64,000 nucleotides of DNA from Pseudoalteromonas aurantia (GCF_005886875.1 NZ_PNBY01000074.1:43302-107301), one strand, 5' to 3'. Positions 18,799 through 28,934 are shown, numbered from the stretch's first letter. The notes: generated by a model from the sequence alone, not told the origin. Numbers and translations: made by a program.

Positions 18799-19713
18799 CT
18801 ATACGATATATGACAGGCCAAAACCTGAGAAGAACAACAGCGTAAATGCTGAAACAACACGCCACGTGTAGCTGCGTTTCACACTTGCCTCTTGTGGCAC
18901 TAAACCAAGCGGTAAAGCTTCTTGTGCAGCTTGCTCTGCAATCACTTTATTTACTACTTGTTGTTGTGCCGAAAAAGCCCCTAACAAACAACGGTCCGCA
19001 AGCAGGTTTAGTAACCGAGGGATCCCAGCCGTTACTTTATGCATAAAAGCAATCGCATCATGATCGAACAGCGTTGCTTTACACCCCGCTTTATTTAAGC
19101 GATGTTGAATATACGCAAACACTTGTGCTTCACTCAGAGGTAACAAATGATACCGCGCCGTGATCCGCTGCGCCAATTGTCGTAATTCATTACGCTGCAA
19201 TAATTGTTGCAACTCAGGCTGCCCAACTAACACAATTTGCAACAGCTTTTTATGGTCGGTTTCTAAATTTGTTAACAATCTGAGTTGCTCTAGCACCTCA
19301 GGTGCAAGATGTTGAGCCTCATCAATGATCAACATGGTGTGGCCACCTTGCTCATGATTGGCTAACAAACGTGCTTTAATCACATCGGTTAAACGCTTGA
19401 GCGTTGCCTGTTCAGCATCATAGTCAATGGAAAATTCATCACAAATACTGGCTAACAACTCCATTTCAGATAACGCAGGGTTTAATATAAAAGCAACTTG
19501 TGTGCTCTGTGGTAATTGTGCCAGCATGCTTCGGGTTACCGTTGTTTTACCGGTACCGACTTCCCCAGTTAAAAGAACAAACCCACCAGCATCCCCCAAT
19601 CCGTAGGTTAAATGTGCCAGAGCTTCTTTATGCCTATCACTCAAAAATAAGTATTGCGGGTTTGGGGCAATCGAAAAGGGTTTTTCATTCAACCCAAAGT
19701 AGCGTAAATACAC
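18799..19713 (-). CDS. gspA: ExeA/GspA-type AAA ATPase, short form
   Basis: A 304-residue ATPase: YLRYFGLNEKPFSIAPNPQYLF opening, Walker A GEVGTGKTT, Walker B MLIIDEAQH, sensor region QIVLVGQPEL and the arginine-finger helix LAQRITARYHL. It ends just after one predicted membrane helix (VVSAFTLLFFSGFGLSYIV). Aeromonas ExeA is much longer and carries a periplasmic peptidoglycan-binding domain after that helix, which is missing here. GTG 19713 is chosen because the conserved N-terminus begins there with GAGA upstream; the open frame before it is non-coding. Operon with gspB. Confidence 0.88.
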   Translation of the reverse strand: MYLRYFGLNEKPFSIAPNPQYLFLSDRHKEALAHLTYGLGDAGGFVLLTGEVGTGKTTVTRSMLAQLPQSTQVAFILNPALSEMELLASICDEFSIDYDAEQATLKRLTDVIKARLLANHEQGGHTMLIIDEAQHLAPEVLEQLRLLTNLETDHKKLLQIVLVGQPELQQLLQRNELRQLAQRITARYHLLPLSEAQVFAYIQHRLNKAGCKATLFDHDAIAFMHKVTAGIPRLLNLLADRCLLGAFSAQQQVVNKVIAEQAAQEALPLGLVPQEASVKRSYTWRVVSAFTLLFFSGFGLSYIV

Positions 19714-19831
19714 GTTGTGTCTCTTTATTGTTATGATGCACTCTATAATGGCAAAAAAAGCCAACAAGTTAAAACCTTGTTTCCAATTTTGTGAAATTAG
19801 TTTTACCCCTAGGGTATAATTTGAGGAAAAC

Positions 19832-20944
19832 ATGAAAGTATATTTAGTGGGAGGTGCTGTTCGTGATGCACTACTGGGCCGACCAATCGTTGAAAGAGAC
19901 TATGTTGTGGTTGGGTCAACGCCTGCAAAAATGATCGCCTTAGGGTACAAACAAGTAGGCAACGATTTCCCCGTCTTTTTGCACCCTGTCAGTCAAGATG
20001 AATATGCCCTAGCACGAACAGAACGAAAAAATGGCCAAGGCTACGGTGGATTTATTTGTGATTTTGAGCCGACGATCACCCTAGAGCAAGATTTATATAG
20101 ACGCGATTTAACGGTGAATGCGATAGCGCAAGCCGATAACGGTACTTTAATTGACCCCTATAACGGCCAACAAGATCTAAACAACAAAATACTGCGTCAT
20201 GTAGGCCCCGCTTTTTGCGAAGACCCATTAAGGGTTTTACGCGTCGCACGATTCGCAGCACGTTATCATCACTTAGGGTTTTGTATTGCTGATGAAACAA
20301 TGGTGCTGATGAAAAACATGGTACAGCAAGGAGAACTAAAAACACTCACACAAGAGCGAGTCTGGCTAGAAATAGAAAAAAGCTTAGGAGATGGATCCAT
20401 TGAGGTTTTCACAACAGTATTATCTCATCTAAATGCCTTAAATGATGTTCAGCCATTATTAGTACAGTGGAGTGACGACGCACATCAAAAACTAAACGCC
20501 CAACTAACTCAAGTACCAAAGTCAGCTCCAAACTATAAAGTGATCTTATTTTGTTTATGGCTTCAACACGCATGTGTAACTGAACTCACAGGAATAGAGC
20601 AAACTCTAAAAATTCCCAGTAAATATGCTGTCGCATTGAGGGATTACTGTGAACATACGACAACGTTAATGACATCCCCCTCGCCCAATGACCTATTGAA
20701 ACTATTTAACAGTATTGACCTTTGGCGACGACCAGCGCGCTTCGAACTACTTATTGATATAATGCGTTTTACAGTCGGGTTTAAAAAAAGCCAGAGTGAA
20801 AAATTAAAGAAAATTGCTCAAGAAACTCGTTCCATAAGCGCTCAAGCAATTATTACCAAAGGGTTTCGTGGCGCACAAATAAAAAAGCAGCTTACTAATG
20901 AACGATTATCTCTAATAACACTCTTAGTTAATTTACACCCATAA
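19832..20944 (+). CDS. cca: CCA tRNA nucleotidyltransferase, without HD domain
   Basis: Adds or repairs the tRNA 3' CCA end. It follows E. coli Cca closely over the first 215 residues: LVGGAVRDALLG, FPVFLHP, YALARTERK, RRDLTVNAIA, EDPLRVLRVARFAARY and TQERVW. Two oddities: the first catalytic acidic residue of the DxD pair (Asp21 in E. coli, in VKDRDW) is Glu21 here (VERDYV, codon GAA 19892-19894), and the C-terminal part has lost the HD phosphohydrolase motif (no HDLGK; total 370 instead of about 412 residues), although FNSIDLWRRPARFE and the end are preserved. Divergent from gspA. Confidence 0.93.
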   Translation: MKVYLVGGAVRDALLGRPIVERDYVVVGSTPAKMIALGYKQVGNDFPVFLHPVSQDEYALARTERKNGQGYGGFICDFEPTITLEQDLYRRDLTVNAIAQADNGTLIDPYNGQQDLNNKILRHVGPAFCEDPLRVLRVARFAARYHHLGFCIADETMVLMKNMVQQGELKTLTQERVWLEIEKSLGDGSIEVFTTVLSHLNALNDVQPLLVQWSDDAHQKLNAQLTQVPKSAPNYKVILFCLWLQHACVTELTGIEQTLKIPSKYAVALRDYCEHTTTLMTSPSPNDLLKLFNSIDLWRRPARFELLIDIMRFTVGFKKSQSEKLKKIAQETRSISAQAIITKGFRGAQIKKQLTNERLSLITLLVNLHP

Positions 20945-21371
20945 GAGTACACTGACATCAATAGGGAGCATAAAAGTTCCCTATCGAGAAAAAAATATCC
21001 GAACGAATAAAAAAAAAGCGGTAAAATTAAAAATTTAATAACATAGACTGAACATTCAAGCTGCTTAATCAGCCTAATAGTTTGAATAATCATTTCTTTT
21101 TTGAAAATTTAATTCACATCAACGATAACATTCAAATTAAAAATCACTCACTGTAAAGCTTTGGTTACACCACCATACTGCTACGAAACCAGCAAAAATG
21201 CGCAGAAAAACAAAATTACAAACCTACATAAACATCATCCACAAAATAAAAACAAAACCAACAACTACCTAAGTCCCACTTGTTACATTTAGATGTGCTA
21301 AAAACGCAGCATAAGCATAACCGCACTTACAAAAGTAAGTGGGGTCCGTAACAACAATTGAAAAAGGTCTT
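20945..21371. promoter_or_regulatory. Spacer with two hairpins before the TonB receptor
   Basis: A 427-bp very AT-rich spacer without a credible gene. ATAGGGA/TCCCTAT (20961-20984) is a hairpin just after cca without a clean T-run. CACTTAC-AAAA-GTAAGTG (21324-21341) is a perfect 7-bp stem in the presumed leader of the receptor gene, ending 31 bases before its ATG. Confidence 0.5.
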
Positions 21372-24275
21372 ATGTTGAAGAAGTTAAATCTATTAGCTGT
21401 AGGTATCAAAGCAGCACTATTAACTGGCGCGGTATCAGGTTCAGCCGTCATGGCAAGTGATTCTGGCGAAGCAAAAAAAGTAGAACGTATTCAAGTAACA
21501 GGTTCTAAAATTAAACGCTTTAACCTAACATCACCGACTCCAGTAACTGTTATCAGTGGCGTGGAATTAGAAAACCAAGGTATTACCAACGTTAATGACT
21601 TACTAGCAGAAATGCCACAAGCGACTGTGGGACTTTCTCCTGAGACAACAACTAACTATATCTTTTCGTCTGGACTAAATACGACTGATTTACGCGGCCT
21701 TGGTTCAGAGCGGACATTAGTGTTAGTAAATGGTCGTCGCTTTGTGCCAGGTTCAGTAGGCGGAACTGCTGTCGATTTAAACAACATCCCAACGTCAATG
21801 GTTGCACGTATTGAAATTGCCACAGGTGGTGCTGCTGCCGTATATGGTGCAGATGCTGTTGCGGGTGTTGTAAACATCATTACTAAAAAATCAATGGATG
21901 GCATCGAAGTTGATGTATCAACAATTCGACCTGAGCAAAGCGGTGGCGAAGAAAACTTTTTCTCAATCACAGGCGGAATGGAAGGTGACAAACTATCGTT
22001 CATTGCATCACTGAATTACACCGAAAATAAAAGCTACACACAGCTGAGCCGTGACTTTATGCGCACACCTGTCAATAGCTATTTAAATCCAGCAAATACA
22101 AGTGGCGAAGACGGCATTCCAAATAGAGTTGTATTAGGTCAGCCTACTGCCTTGGCTTACTATTCTGAAGGCGGTGACTTCTTCACTCAAGGTGGATTTG
22201 ATGACAACGCATTTAATAACCATCATTATACTTTTGATGAAAATGGTAACGTACGTGCTTTTGATTATGGTCTAGGCCGTATTCCTAACCCGGGTGTTGG
22301 TAATCCTTCCCGCCACTATATTCAAGGCGAAGGTCAACAAGGTGATGGCGTATTTGGTCACGGCTATAAAGATTACTTTCAAACCCCTCTTGAGCGTGTT
22401 ATTGCTTCAGCGTACGCTACATATCAATTACATGATGAGCATGCACTGACATTTGACTTTACTTACTCAAATACAGAAGCAACATCAGAAAGTAGCCCTG
22501 CATTTTTCCGCCATACAATCCGTCGTGATAATGCCTACATGAAAGACGATATGGCTAAGCTGCTTGATGACAATGGCTTAACATCAGTAACACTGCGTCA
22601 AGCAAACGAGCATCTTTGGGGTGACCGTACATACGGGCAAGAGCGAGAAGTGTTTCGTACCTCTATTGGCGCAGAAGGCTTTTTAAACGACGATTGGGGC
22701 TACAGCGCCTATGTTCAATATGGTCGTATTGAACAAGACACGCTATGGGAAGGTGAAGTTTTAACTCAAAACCAAATCAATGCAATTGACGCAGTTGAGT
22801 ACAACGGCGAAATCGTATGTGCTGACCGAGATGCACAAGGCAATGTCATTGGTGCTTTAGCGGGTTGTACACCATTTAATACCATGGGTGCAACATCAGC
22901 AACACAAGAGCAAATTGACTACATTGGCACTACCGCAACACGTTTTGCAAAGCACGACCAAGTCGTATTTGCCGTAACAGTTGATGGTTCTTTATTTGAA
23001 CTACCAGCAGGCTATGTTGCTGCGGCATTTACAGCGGAGCACCGACGTGAATCAGTAACAACGACACCATCTGAAAATATGGAAAAAGGGCTAATTTTTG
23101 GTAACTCTAGTCTTGCTATGAATGGTGAAATTGAAGTAGACGAACTTTCTACTGAAATCTCTATCCCGCTTATTGAGGGCATGCGTTTTGCGCAAGACTT
23201 AACGCTTGAAACAGCATTCCGTTACATGGATTACTCTGTAACGGGTGCTGATGATGCGTGGAAGCTTGCCTTAAACTGGGGTGTAACAGATGATTTACGT
23301 GTTCGCTTAAACCGCTCAAAGTCAGTAAGGGCACCAAACCTAGGTGACTTATTTACGCCAAACTCTAAGACGTTCGATTCTGGCCGAAAAGACATCTGTC
23401 GTGCCGATTCAATTACCGCTTCAGGAAGTGAATTTAAAGACAATGTGATCCGCAACTGTGCAGCGGATAACATGCCTACAGGCTGGATGCCAACTGATGA
23501 GTGGTTAGCTGGTGGTAGCTTGCCTGGCTATATTCGCGGTAATGAAAGCCTAGAGAACGAAGTGTCTAACGACCATACAATTGGTGTTATCTATACGCCT
23601 TCTTTCGTTGATGGCTTAGATTTCACTTTAGATTACTGGTCATTTGAAATCGATGGTGCGATAGAGTACTTTGGAAGAGATGCTGTTCAATATTGCTACG
23701 AGTCAAACTCATTAGACAACCCATTCTGTGGTAACGTAGTTCGCAATGAGCAAACTCGTAACATAGATTACTTCATAGACAAGCCAATCAATGCCGCGCA
23801 GTTTGCACGTAAAGGCTTCGACTTCGAATCAGCATATAGAACTGATATATTCAATGGTTCTCTTGCGGTTAAGTTCACAGCAACCTATTTAACTGAAGCG
23901 ACTGAGAACTCAACTGGTCGATCTGATGACCTTCGTGTGAACTTAGGTGAAATGGAGTCTCCAAGAATTAAAGCACGTTTATCATCAACGTATGCTCATG
24001 ATGACTCGGCATATGTGTTAACTGTTAATTACCGTCACTCGACTGTAGAAAGCAACACGTGGACACTTGAAGACAACAACTACAACGATATTCCGTCGTA
24101 TACTACTTTTGACTTCATGTATAAGACTTACCTATTGGATGAGTTACAACTACGTGTTGGTATAAATAATTTGTTGGATAAGGCTCCACCACGTAATCCA
24201 TTTGCATATGACGATGGTGAATTCTTCGATGTTAAAGGACGTCGTATTTCTTTAGGTGCTAAATACACTTTCTAA
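21372..24275 (+). CDS. TonB-dependent outer-membrane receptor
   Basis: A 967-residue receptor with signal peptide (MLKKLNLLAVGIKAALLTGA..., cut near AVMA-SD). The plug domain begins with the TonB-box-like ERIQVTGSKIKRFNLTSPTP and continues with TDLRGLGSERTLVLVNGRR and GAAAVYGADAVAGVVNIITK. The barrel ends in the usual aromatic strand (GRRISLGAKYTF). The RIQVTGS-KIKR type is common in marine Alteromonadales receptors for carbohydrates or peptides; the substrate is unknown. ATG 21372 follows AAAAAGG; the longer frame adds a non-signal tail. Single gene with its own terminator. Confidence 0.92.
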   Translation: MLKKLNLLAVGIKAALLTGAVSGSAVMASDSGEAKKVERIQVTGSKIKRFNLTSPTPVTVISGVELENQGITNVNDLLAEMPQATVGLSPETTTNYIFSSGLNTTDLRGLGSERTLVLVNGRRFVPGSVGGTAVDLNNIPTSMVARIEIATGGAAAVYGADAVAGVVNIITKKSMDGIEVDVSTIRPEQSGGEENFFSITGGMEGDKLSFIASLNYTENKSYTQLSRDFMRTPVNSYLNPANTSGEDGIPNRVVLGQPTALAYYSEGGDFFTQGGFDDNAFNNHHYTFDENGNVRAFDYGLGRIPNPGVGNPSRHYIQGEGQQGDGVFGHGYKDYFQTPLERVIASAYATYQLHDEHALTFDFTYSNTEATSESSPAFFRHTIRRDNAYMKDDMAKLLDDNGLTSVTLRQANEHLWGDRTYGQEREVFRTSIGAEGFLNDDWGYSAYVQYGRIEQDTLWEGEVLTQNQINAIDAVEYNGEIVCADRDAQGNVIGALAGCTPFNTMGATSATQEQIDYIGTTATRFAKHDQVVFAVTVDGSLFELPAGYVAAAFTAEHRRESVTTTPSENMEKGLIFGNSSLAMNGEIEVDELSTEISIPLIEGMRFAQDLTLETAFRYMDYSVTGADDAWKLALNWGVTDDLRVRLNRSKSVRAPNLGDLFTPNSKTFDSGRKDICRADSITASGSEFKDNVIRNCAADNMPTGWMPTDEWLAGGSLPGYIRGNESLENEVSNDHTIGVIYTPSFVDGLDFTLDYWSFEIDGAIEYFGRDAVQYCYESNSLDNPFCGNVVRNEQTRNIDYFIDKPINAAQFARKGFDFESAYRTDIFNGSLAVKFTATYLTEATENSTGRSDDLRVNLGEMESPRIKARLSSTYAHDDSAYVLTVNYRHSTVESNTWTLEDNNYNDIPSYTTFDFMYKTYLLDELQLRVGINNLLDKAPPRNPFAYDDGEFFDVKGRRISLGAKYTF

Positions 24276-24304
24276 ATTAAGAAATAACCCATAAGTAATA
24301 CCTC

Positions 24305-24335
24305 AACGCGCTGATTTTTTATCGGCGCGTTTTTA
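24305..24335 (+). terminator. Terminator after the TonB receptor
   Basis: AACGCGC and GCGCGTT form a 7-bp GC-rich stem followed by TTTTT. Confidence 0.8.
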
Positions 24336-24541
24336 TATTTAGCTGAGTTATTCATCCATTTTTATCACTGTCATTTAAACAGTGACCATCACACGCACTA
24401 TCATCTTCCCTAGTCGCTAGCTTAAGGCTAATAGTTCAGTTCCACTTCCCCTTTTACGTCACGCCTATTCATATAGTTTGTATAGTAAATGGCTGGTACT
24501 GGATCCACTAATCAGACTTCAACGAAATAAAAGCCAAGCAT

Positions 24542-24567
24542 AAAAAAAGCGCTTAATGCGCTTTTTT
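24542..24567 (-). terminator. Terminator after uppP (bidirectional)
   Basis: AAAAAAGCGC and GCGCTTTTTT form a 10-bp perfect stem with loop TTAAT. On either strand the stem ends in a T-run; it lies 30 bases beyond the uppP stop. Confidence 0.85.
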
Positions 24568-24597
24568 CACTCAAATAACTCGACCTGCTTAGCGTCG

Positions 24598-25401
24598 CTA
24601 TAACAGCAGGAATGCAAATAAGCCCAACCCCAATAATAATCTATAAACAACAAATGGCATCATGCCCATTCGCTCTATTACCTTTAGGAAAAAGTGAATA
24701 CAAAAATACGCAGAAACAAAAGACAATACAGAACCCAGTAGTATGGCGCTCCAATCTATGATTTCATCTGAAGATGCTAACTTAAAAATATAGTAAGAGC
24801 CTGCCGCTGCAATGACTGGGATTGACATTAAAAAAGAAAACCGTGCCGCACTTTGTTTGTTTAGGCCCATCAATAGCCCCACAGTCATAGTGATCCCTGA
24901 TCGTGATGTACCAGGGAACAACATTGCGACAACTTGCGATAAGCCTATTAATAATGCGCTGACCCAGTTTAACTGGTAAAGCGTTTTTATCTGCTTAGCT
25001 TTGACGTCTGCGTACCACAGTAACAAACCAAAGACGATGGTAGTCGTGGCAATAATGTAAGCGTTACGAGAATACACCTCTACAAAATCTTTGCAGAAAT
25101 AGCCGATGATCAACGAAGGAATAGTCGCTAATAAAATCCACCAGCCAAGTTGGCTATCTTCTGTTTGACCTTGCTGACCAAATGACTTATACCACGCATT
25201 TAATATTTCACCGACTTCTTTACGAAAATAAATGATAACGGCGATAAGTGTTCCCACATGAACAGCAACATCAAATGCTGTACCTTGATCATGCCAACCC
25301 AATAATTGCGATGGCAAAATTAAATGTGCAGAACTAGATATAGGTAAAAACTCGGTTAATCCCTGAACCAAAGCCAATACAATAATTTCAATCAGACTCA
25401 T
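24598..25401 (-). CDS. uppP: Undecaprenyl-diphosphatase
   Basis: A 267-residue integral membrane enzyme that removes one phosphate from undecaprenyl diphosphate, recycling the carrier for peptidoglycan and O-antigen and giving bacitracin resistance. It has about eight hydrophobic helices and the two family motifs: [19 protein letters not shown] near the N-terminus and the PGTSRSG motif in [18 protein letters not shown]. Length is normal. The start overlaps the folK stop (ATGA), so it is the last gene of folB-folK-uppP. Confidence 0.96.
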   Translation of the reverse strand: MSLIEIIVLALVQGLTEFLPISSSAHLILPSQLLGWHDQGTAFDVAVHVGTLIAVIIYFRKEVGEILNAWYKSFGQQGQTEDSQLGWWILLATIPSLIIGYFCKDFVEVYSRNAYIIATTTIVFGLLLWYADVKAKQIKTLYQLNWVSALLIGLSQVVAMLFPGTSRSGITMTVGLLMGLNKQSAARFSFLMSIPVIAAAGSYYIFKLASSDEIIDWSAILLGSVLSFVSAYFCIHFFLKVIERMGMMPFVVYRLLLGLGLFAFLLL

Positions 25402-25886
25402 TGCGACTCAAACTCCACTTTCCATAATTTTTGTTGTGGGTTGTGATAACCCCGATAGATTTCTTGTATTGTTTTCTGCTCGGTAGGGTGATAAAAATCA
25501 GCGGCAATTTCTTGCAAAGGCAACAAAACAAACGCATTTTTAACGACTTCATCTCGAGGCAATTGTGCGGGGCTGTCGCACACGACATCATCATAAAATA
25601 ATAAATCTAAATCTAGTGTACGAGGGCTGAACTTTTTATCTTGCTGTGTTCTACCATTCTCTAACTCAATACGCTTTAAAAGTAGACAAACGTCATCTAG
25701 TGCCATATCTGTGTGCGCACCGAGCACGGAGTTATAAAAATTACTCCCAGCAAAACCAACCGCCTCACTTTCATAAACACTCGAATGAATACTATTAGGA
25801 AAATACGTTAAAAGTGTATTTAAGCCCACGGCTAAGTTATGTTCTTTATTGACGTTAGAGCCCAAACTAATATAAATCTGCGCCAT
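25398..25886 (-). CDS. folK: HPPK, folate biosynthesis pyrophosphokinase
   Basis: 162 residues. Transfers pyrophosphate from ATP to 6-hydroxymethyl-dihydropterin. Shows YISLGSN at the N-terminus, the [15 protein letters not shown] substrate loop and the HPPK signature [23 protein letters not shown], with [13 protein letters not shown] near the end. It lies two bases after folB and overlaps uppP, so two folate enzymes and uppP are co-transcribed. Many gammaproteobacteria carry the main folK beside panBC, so this may be a second copy. Confidence 0.92.
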   Translation of the reverse strand: MAQIYISLGSNVNKEHNLAVGLNTLLTYFPNSIHSSVYESEAVGFAGSNFYNSVLGAHTDMALDDVCLLLKRIELENGRTQQDKKFSPRTLDLDLLFYDDVVCDSPAQLPRDEVVKNAFVLLPLQEIAADFYHPTEQKTIQEIYRGYHNPQQKLWKVEFESQ

Positions 25887-25888
25887 TG

Positions 25889-26242
25889 TTATTTCTTTTT
25901 CCGTGTAATTTCCACACCAACAGTTTTAGCTGCAGGCACCGCTGCCGGTTTACTGACGCAAATAGACACTTGGACTACATTAAATTCAGCTAAAATAATC
26001 GCCGCGAGTTGCTCAACTAACGTTTCTAATAACTCTACTGGTTTACTGATTGTATGCGCAATGACACGTTCACTCACTTTGGCATAATCCACTGCCAAGC
26101 TAATATCATCTGATTGAGCAGCAGCCGAAATATCGGTCAACATCTCAATATCAAAGTACAAGCTTTGTTTACTTTCCTTCTCAAAGTCGTAAACTCCTAT
26201 TATGGTTTCGACGTGTAGTTGTGAGATATAGACCTTATCCAT
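25889..26242 (-). CDS. folB: Dihydroneopterin aldolase
   Basis: 117 residues. Converts dihydroneopterin to 6-hydroxymethyl-dihydropterin and glycolaldehyde, the step before FolK. It has the family opening VYISQLHVETIIGVYDFEKESKQ (catalytic Glu region) and VSICVSKPAAVPAAKTVGVEITRKK at the end, with the conserved Lys. First gene of the operon, divergent from plsY with a 112-bp spacer. Confidence 0.94.
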   Translation of the reverse strand: MDKVYISQLHVETIIGVYDFEKESKQSLYFDIEMLTDISAAAQSDDISLAVDYAKVSERVIAHTISKPVELLETLVEQLAAIILAEFNVVQVSICVSKPAAVPAAKTVGVEITRKKK

Positions 26243-26354
26243 TCATACTCCAGCGATGACGTAACTCAAATTAAGGTTGTTTTAATGCTTGAAACCAACC
26301 TACAACAACGTTCGATCATAGCCCAAAACTTAGTAAGACAAAATAAGGAAACGT

Positions 26355-26942
26355 GTGTTAGTTAGTTTAATCTGTATTTGTGCGTACTTAATTGGCTCAA
26401 TTTCGTCAGCTGTACTCGTTTGTCAGGTATTTGGTTTAGCCGATCCTCGCTTTGCAGGGTCGAATAATCCAGGGGCAACAAATGTACTCAGGCTTGGAGG
26501 AAAGTTACCTGCGGCATTAGTACTTATTTTTGATATTTTAAAAGGAACTATTCCTGTATGGGGTGCTTACTTTTTAGAAATTGAACCTGTTTGGTTAGGC
26601 GCCGTGGCTGTGGCTGCCTGTTTAGGTCACATTTACCCCATTTTCTTCCACTTTAATGGTGGTAAAGCCGTTGCTACTGCATTTGGCGCATTGCTACCTA
26701 TCGGCCTGTCTTTGGGTGGGATGCTCATTGCTACATGGTTATGTGTACTTTGGCTGACGCGTTATGCCTCTTTAGCGGCGATCATTACGGTAACCGCTGC
26801 ACCGCTATACACATGGTTGATAAAACCGATATACACCATTCCGGTGAGTTTTTTAACCATCTTGATCATCATGCGGCATAGAGCCAACATTGCAAGGCTC
26901 TTAAAAGGTCAAGAGCCTAAAGTCGGTAAGAAAAAAAATTAA
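26355..26942 (+). CDS. plsY: Glycerol-3-phosphate acyltransferase PlsY
   Basis: 195 residues, five membrane segments. Transfers an acyl group from acyl-phosphate to glycerol-3-phosphate. The three cytoplasmic motifs are present: [35 protein letters not shown] and [20 protein letters not shown]. The start is GTG 26355, four to five bases after AAGGAA. The 3' end overlaps the convergent tsaD stop by four bases. Confidence 0.96.
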   Translation: MLVSLICICAYLIGSISSAVLVCQVFGLADPRFAGSNNPGATNVLRLGGKLPAALVLIFDILKGTIPVWGAYFLEIEPVWLGAVAVAACLGHIYPIFFHFNGGKAVATAFGALLPIGLSLGGMLIATWLCVLWLTRYASLAAIITVTAAPLYTWLIKPIYTIPVSFLTILIIMRHRANIARLLKGQEPKVGKKKN

Positions 26943-27952
26943 AGCGGCTTTAAGCTATCAAGTGGCCAACGTGGTTGAGTCTTCATATCTAACGGTGCGA
27001 ATTGTTTCGCTTTTAAACGCTGCATTCCCGCGAAGGCAATCATTGCGCCATTGTCAGTACAAAACTCTGTACGCGGATAATAAACTTTCCCCTGCATGCC
27101 TTGCATGACTCGCTCCAGCTTGCCTCGTAGCTCCACATTTGCGCTCACACCTCCTGCAATAACTAAACTTTTTATACCAGTTTGCTTCAACGCCCTTTTG
27201 CATTTTATTGCGAGTGTATCTATTACCGCAGTTTGAAAAGCATGGGCTATATCAGCTTTGGTTTGTAAGTCATCGCCTTCAGAGCGAATGGTATTAGCAG
27301 CAGCCGTTTTTAAGCCACTAAAACTAAAATCAAGCCCAGGTTTATCAGTCATTGGTCTCGGAAATATAAACTTCTTTGCAATACCTTGCTCAGCTAGCTT
27401 CGCTAAACGCGGACCACCAGGGTAATCAAGCCCTAGTAACTTAGCCGTTTTATCAAAAGCCTCTCCCGCGGCATCGTCAACCGATTCACCTAGCACTTCA
27501 TACTCGCCAATACCGGTCACTTTAACCATCATGGTGTGACCACCCGATACAAGCAATGCCACAAACGGAAATTCTGGTTGCTCTTCTTCTAGCATCGGCG
27601 CTAGTAAGTGCCCTTCCATATGATGCACTGCCACAGCGGGGATCCCCCAACCAAATGCCATTGAACGCCCGATAGATGTGCCCACTAACAATGCGCCCAC
27701 TAAACCTGGTCCTGCCGTATAAGCCACACCATCCAACGACTCTGGACCACATCCAGCTTGTTTAAATGCAGCTTCAATTAGGGGGATCGTTTTTCTAACA
27801 TGATCACGAGAAGCAAGCTCAGGTACAACACCACCATAATCAGCATGTACTTTGACTTGACTGTATAACTGATGTGCAAGCAAGCCTTGTTCATCGTCAT
27901 AAATAGCAATTCCAGTCTCATCACATGATGATTCAATACCTAAAATTCGCAA
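26939..27952 (-). CDS. tsaD: tRNA N6-adenosine threonylcarbamoyltransferase
   Basis: 337 residues. Catalytic subunit for the t6A37 modification of ANN-decoding tRNAs, with TsaB, TsaC and TsaE. Shows [17 protein letters not shown], the metal-binding [10 protein letters not shown], the ASKH-fold [10 protein letters not shown] and GVSANVELR motifs and the distal NGAMIAFAG. Full length. In many gammaproteobacteria rpsU-dnaG-rpoD lies divergently upstream; here another gene set follows instead. Confidence 0.97.
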   Translation of the reverse strand: MRILGIESSCDETGIAIYDDEQGLLAHQLYSQVKVHADYGGVVPELASRDHVRKTIPLIEAAFKQAGCGPESLDGVAYTAGPGLVGALLVGTSIGRSMAFGWGIPAVAVHHMEGHLLAPMLEEEQPEFPFVALLVSGGHTMMVKVTGIGEYEVLGESVDDAAGEAFDKTAKLLGLDYPGGPRLAKLAEQGIAKKFIFPRPMTDKPGLDFSFSGLKTAAANTIRSEGDDLQTKADIAHAFQTAVIDTLAIKCKRALKQTGIKSLVIAGGVSANVELRGKLERVMQGMQGKVYYPRTEFCTDNGAMIAFAGMQRLKAKQFAPLDMKTQPRWPLDSLKPL

Positions 27953-28027
27953 TGTACTTCTCCCACCTTATTTCAAAATATCAATTTTACCTTGAGCTGC
28001 TTTTGCTCAGCAAGTAAAACTGCAACG

Positions 28028-28618
28028 CTAAATTGTTATACCAATATTAGTTTGCCCATCAGCAGTCGCATGTTGCTTAAGTTCTTTTACACTCTCACTG
28101 GTGATCCGGCCCATTTGCTCCACAAAATCAATCAGCCCTGCTAATACCTCTATTTCGTATTGCATTATTTCATGCTCTCGCACAAGGCTATTGTCTGGTT
28201 CGATCTCTTCATTCTCCAGCACAAACTCAACATATCGAGCGACTGTGGCTTGAGATATTTTCGCAATATCAATAAATTCCTGTTCATCTTTGGCCATTAA
28301 ACCATGCAGCAGACCCAATAAGGCAGTGGCCGTATCAATGGCTGGGTATGTGCCGAACATATCGAATAGTGATAGTTCAGGTACATTTGCCTCAACCTTA
28401 TCAACTTGCTTTTCTAAATTAATTTTACTCTTAGGGAAAACAATAATTTCCCAACAGACATTCAACGTACTTTTCATCGTTGCCATGTCACCAAACCCGG
28501 TTGCATCACTAAATAAATCGTAATTCGGTAACATACGCTCAATGACCGCAGCGGCCAATACCGCCTTTTGTAGATAATTTAAATCTCGGATACGTTGGAA
28601 GTTATTTGCTTTACTCAT
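28028..28618 (-). CDS. DUF416 (YjaG family) protein
   Basis: 196 residues, helical, soluble, acidic. Matches the YjaG/DUF416 pattern: NYLQKAVLAAAVIERMLPNYDLFS, LNVCWEIIVF, NLEKQVDKVEANVPE and DTATALLGLLHGLM. Molecular function is not known. ATG 28618 is chosen because homologues start near FQRIRDL; it overlaps the end of the upstream DUF2007 gene by eight bases, so the two are translationally coupled. Confidence 0.85.
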   Translation of the reverse strand: MSKANNFQRIRDLNYLQKAVLAAAVIERMLPNYDLFSDATGFGDMATMKSTLNVCWEIIVFPKSKINLEKQVDKVEANVPELSLFDMFGTYPAIDTATALLGLLHGLMAKDEQEFIDIAKISQATVARYVEFVLENEEIEPDNSLVREHEIMQYEIEVLAGLIDFVEQMGRITSESVKELKQHATADGQTNIGITI

Positions 28619-28934
28619 GTTGTTTCCCACATTGCCAGCAATATTGAAATGCTGGGCCATTTATTTCACGGCACTGTATGCAGTGCCAATCTTCATGTAG
28701 CTGCGATTGTGCGTAGTTTAACAATATTTGCTGTGCATCGCGTAGCTTTATCTCATAGACATAGAGACTTAATTTTGCCTGCTCGGTTGGTATTTCACCA
28801 ATGGCGCCTTGCAATGCACTACCCTTGATACGTGACTGAATTTTTGCTTGTGCAAAAAGCCCCTGCACAATATGTGCCTCCATCAAATTATCTGTAGTGA
28901 AAGCACATCGCCATTTAAAGTTATTTTCTGTCAT
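28611..28934 (-). CDS. DUF2007 domain protein with C-terminal zinc ribbon
   Basis: 107 residues. The N-terminal DUF2007 domain (about 5-70: AFTTDNLMEAHIVQGLFAQAKI) resembles small signal-transduction-like ferredoxin folds; a linker leads to a zinc-ribbon, WHCIQCREINGPAFQYCWQCG, with two CxxC pairs. Function unknown. ATG 28934 is preferred because AGGT lies upstream at normal spacing and the longer frame runs into the divergent promoter. Confidence 0.8.
   Translation of the reverse strand: MTENNFKWRCAFTTDNLMEAHIVQGLFAQAKIQSRIKGSALQGAIGEIPTEQAKLSLYVYEIKLRDAQQILLNYAQSQLHEDWHCIQCREINGPAFQYCWQCGKQHE

Larger units (their letters stand above)
24276..24597. other. Convergent spacer, no gene
   Basis: It separates the TonB receptor from the convergent uppP operon and holds a terminator at each end. 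I see nothing gene-like in the middle (24336-24541). Confidence 0.6.

Noticed and set aside
19815..19820. TATAAT just before cca as its -10 box
   Set aside because: Transcription would start about five bases before the ATG, losing the GAGG ribosome site, and no -35 box lies at proper spacing.
19714..19833. N-terminal 40-codon extension of the ExeA frame
   Set aside because: The conserved family start is at GTG 19713 and the extension lies in the divergent cca promoter region.
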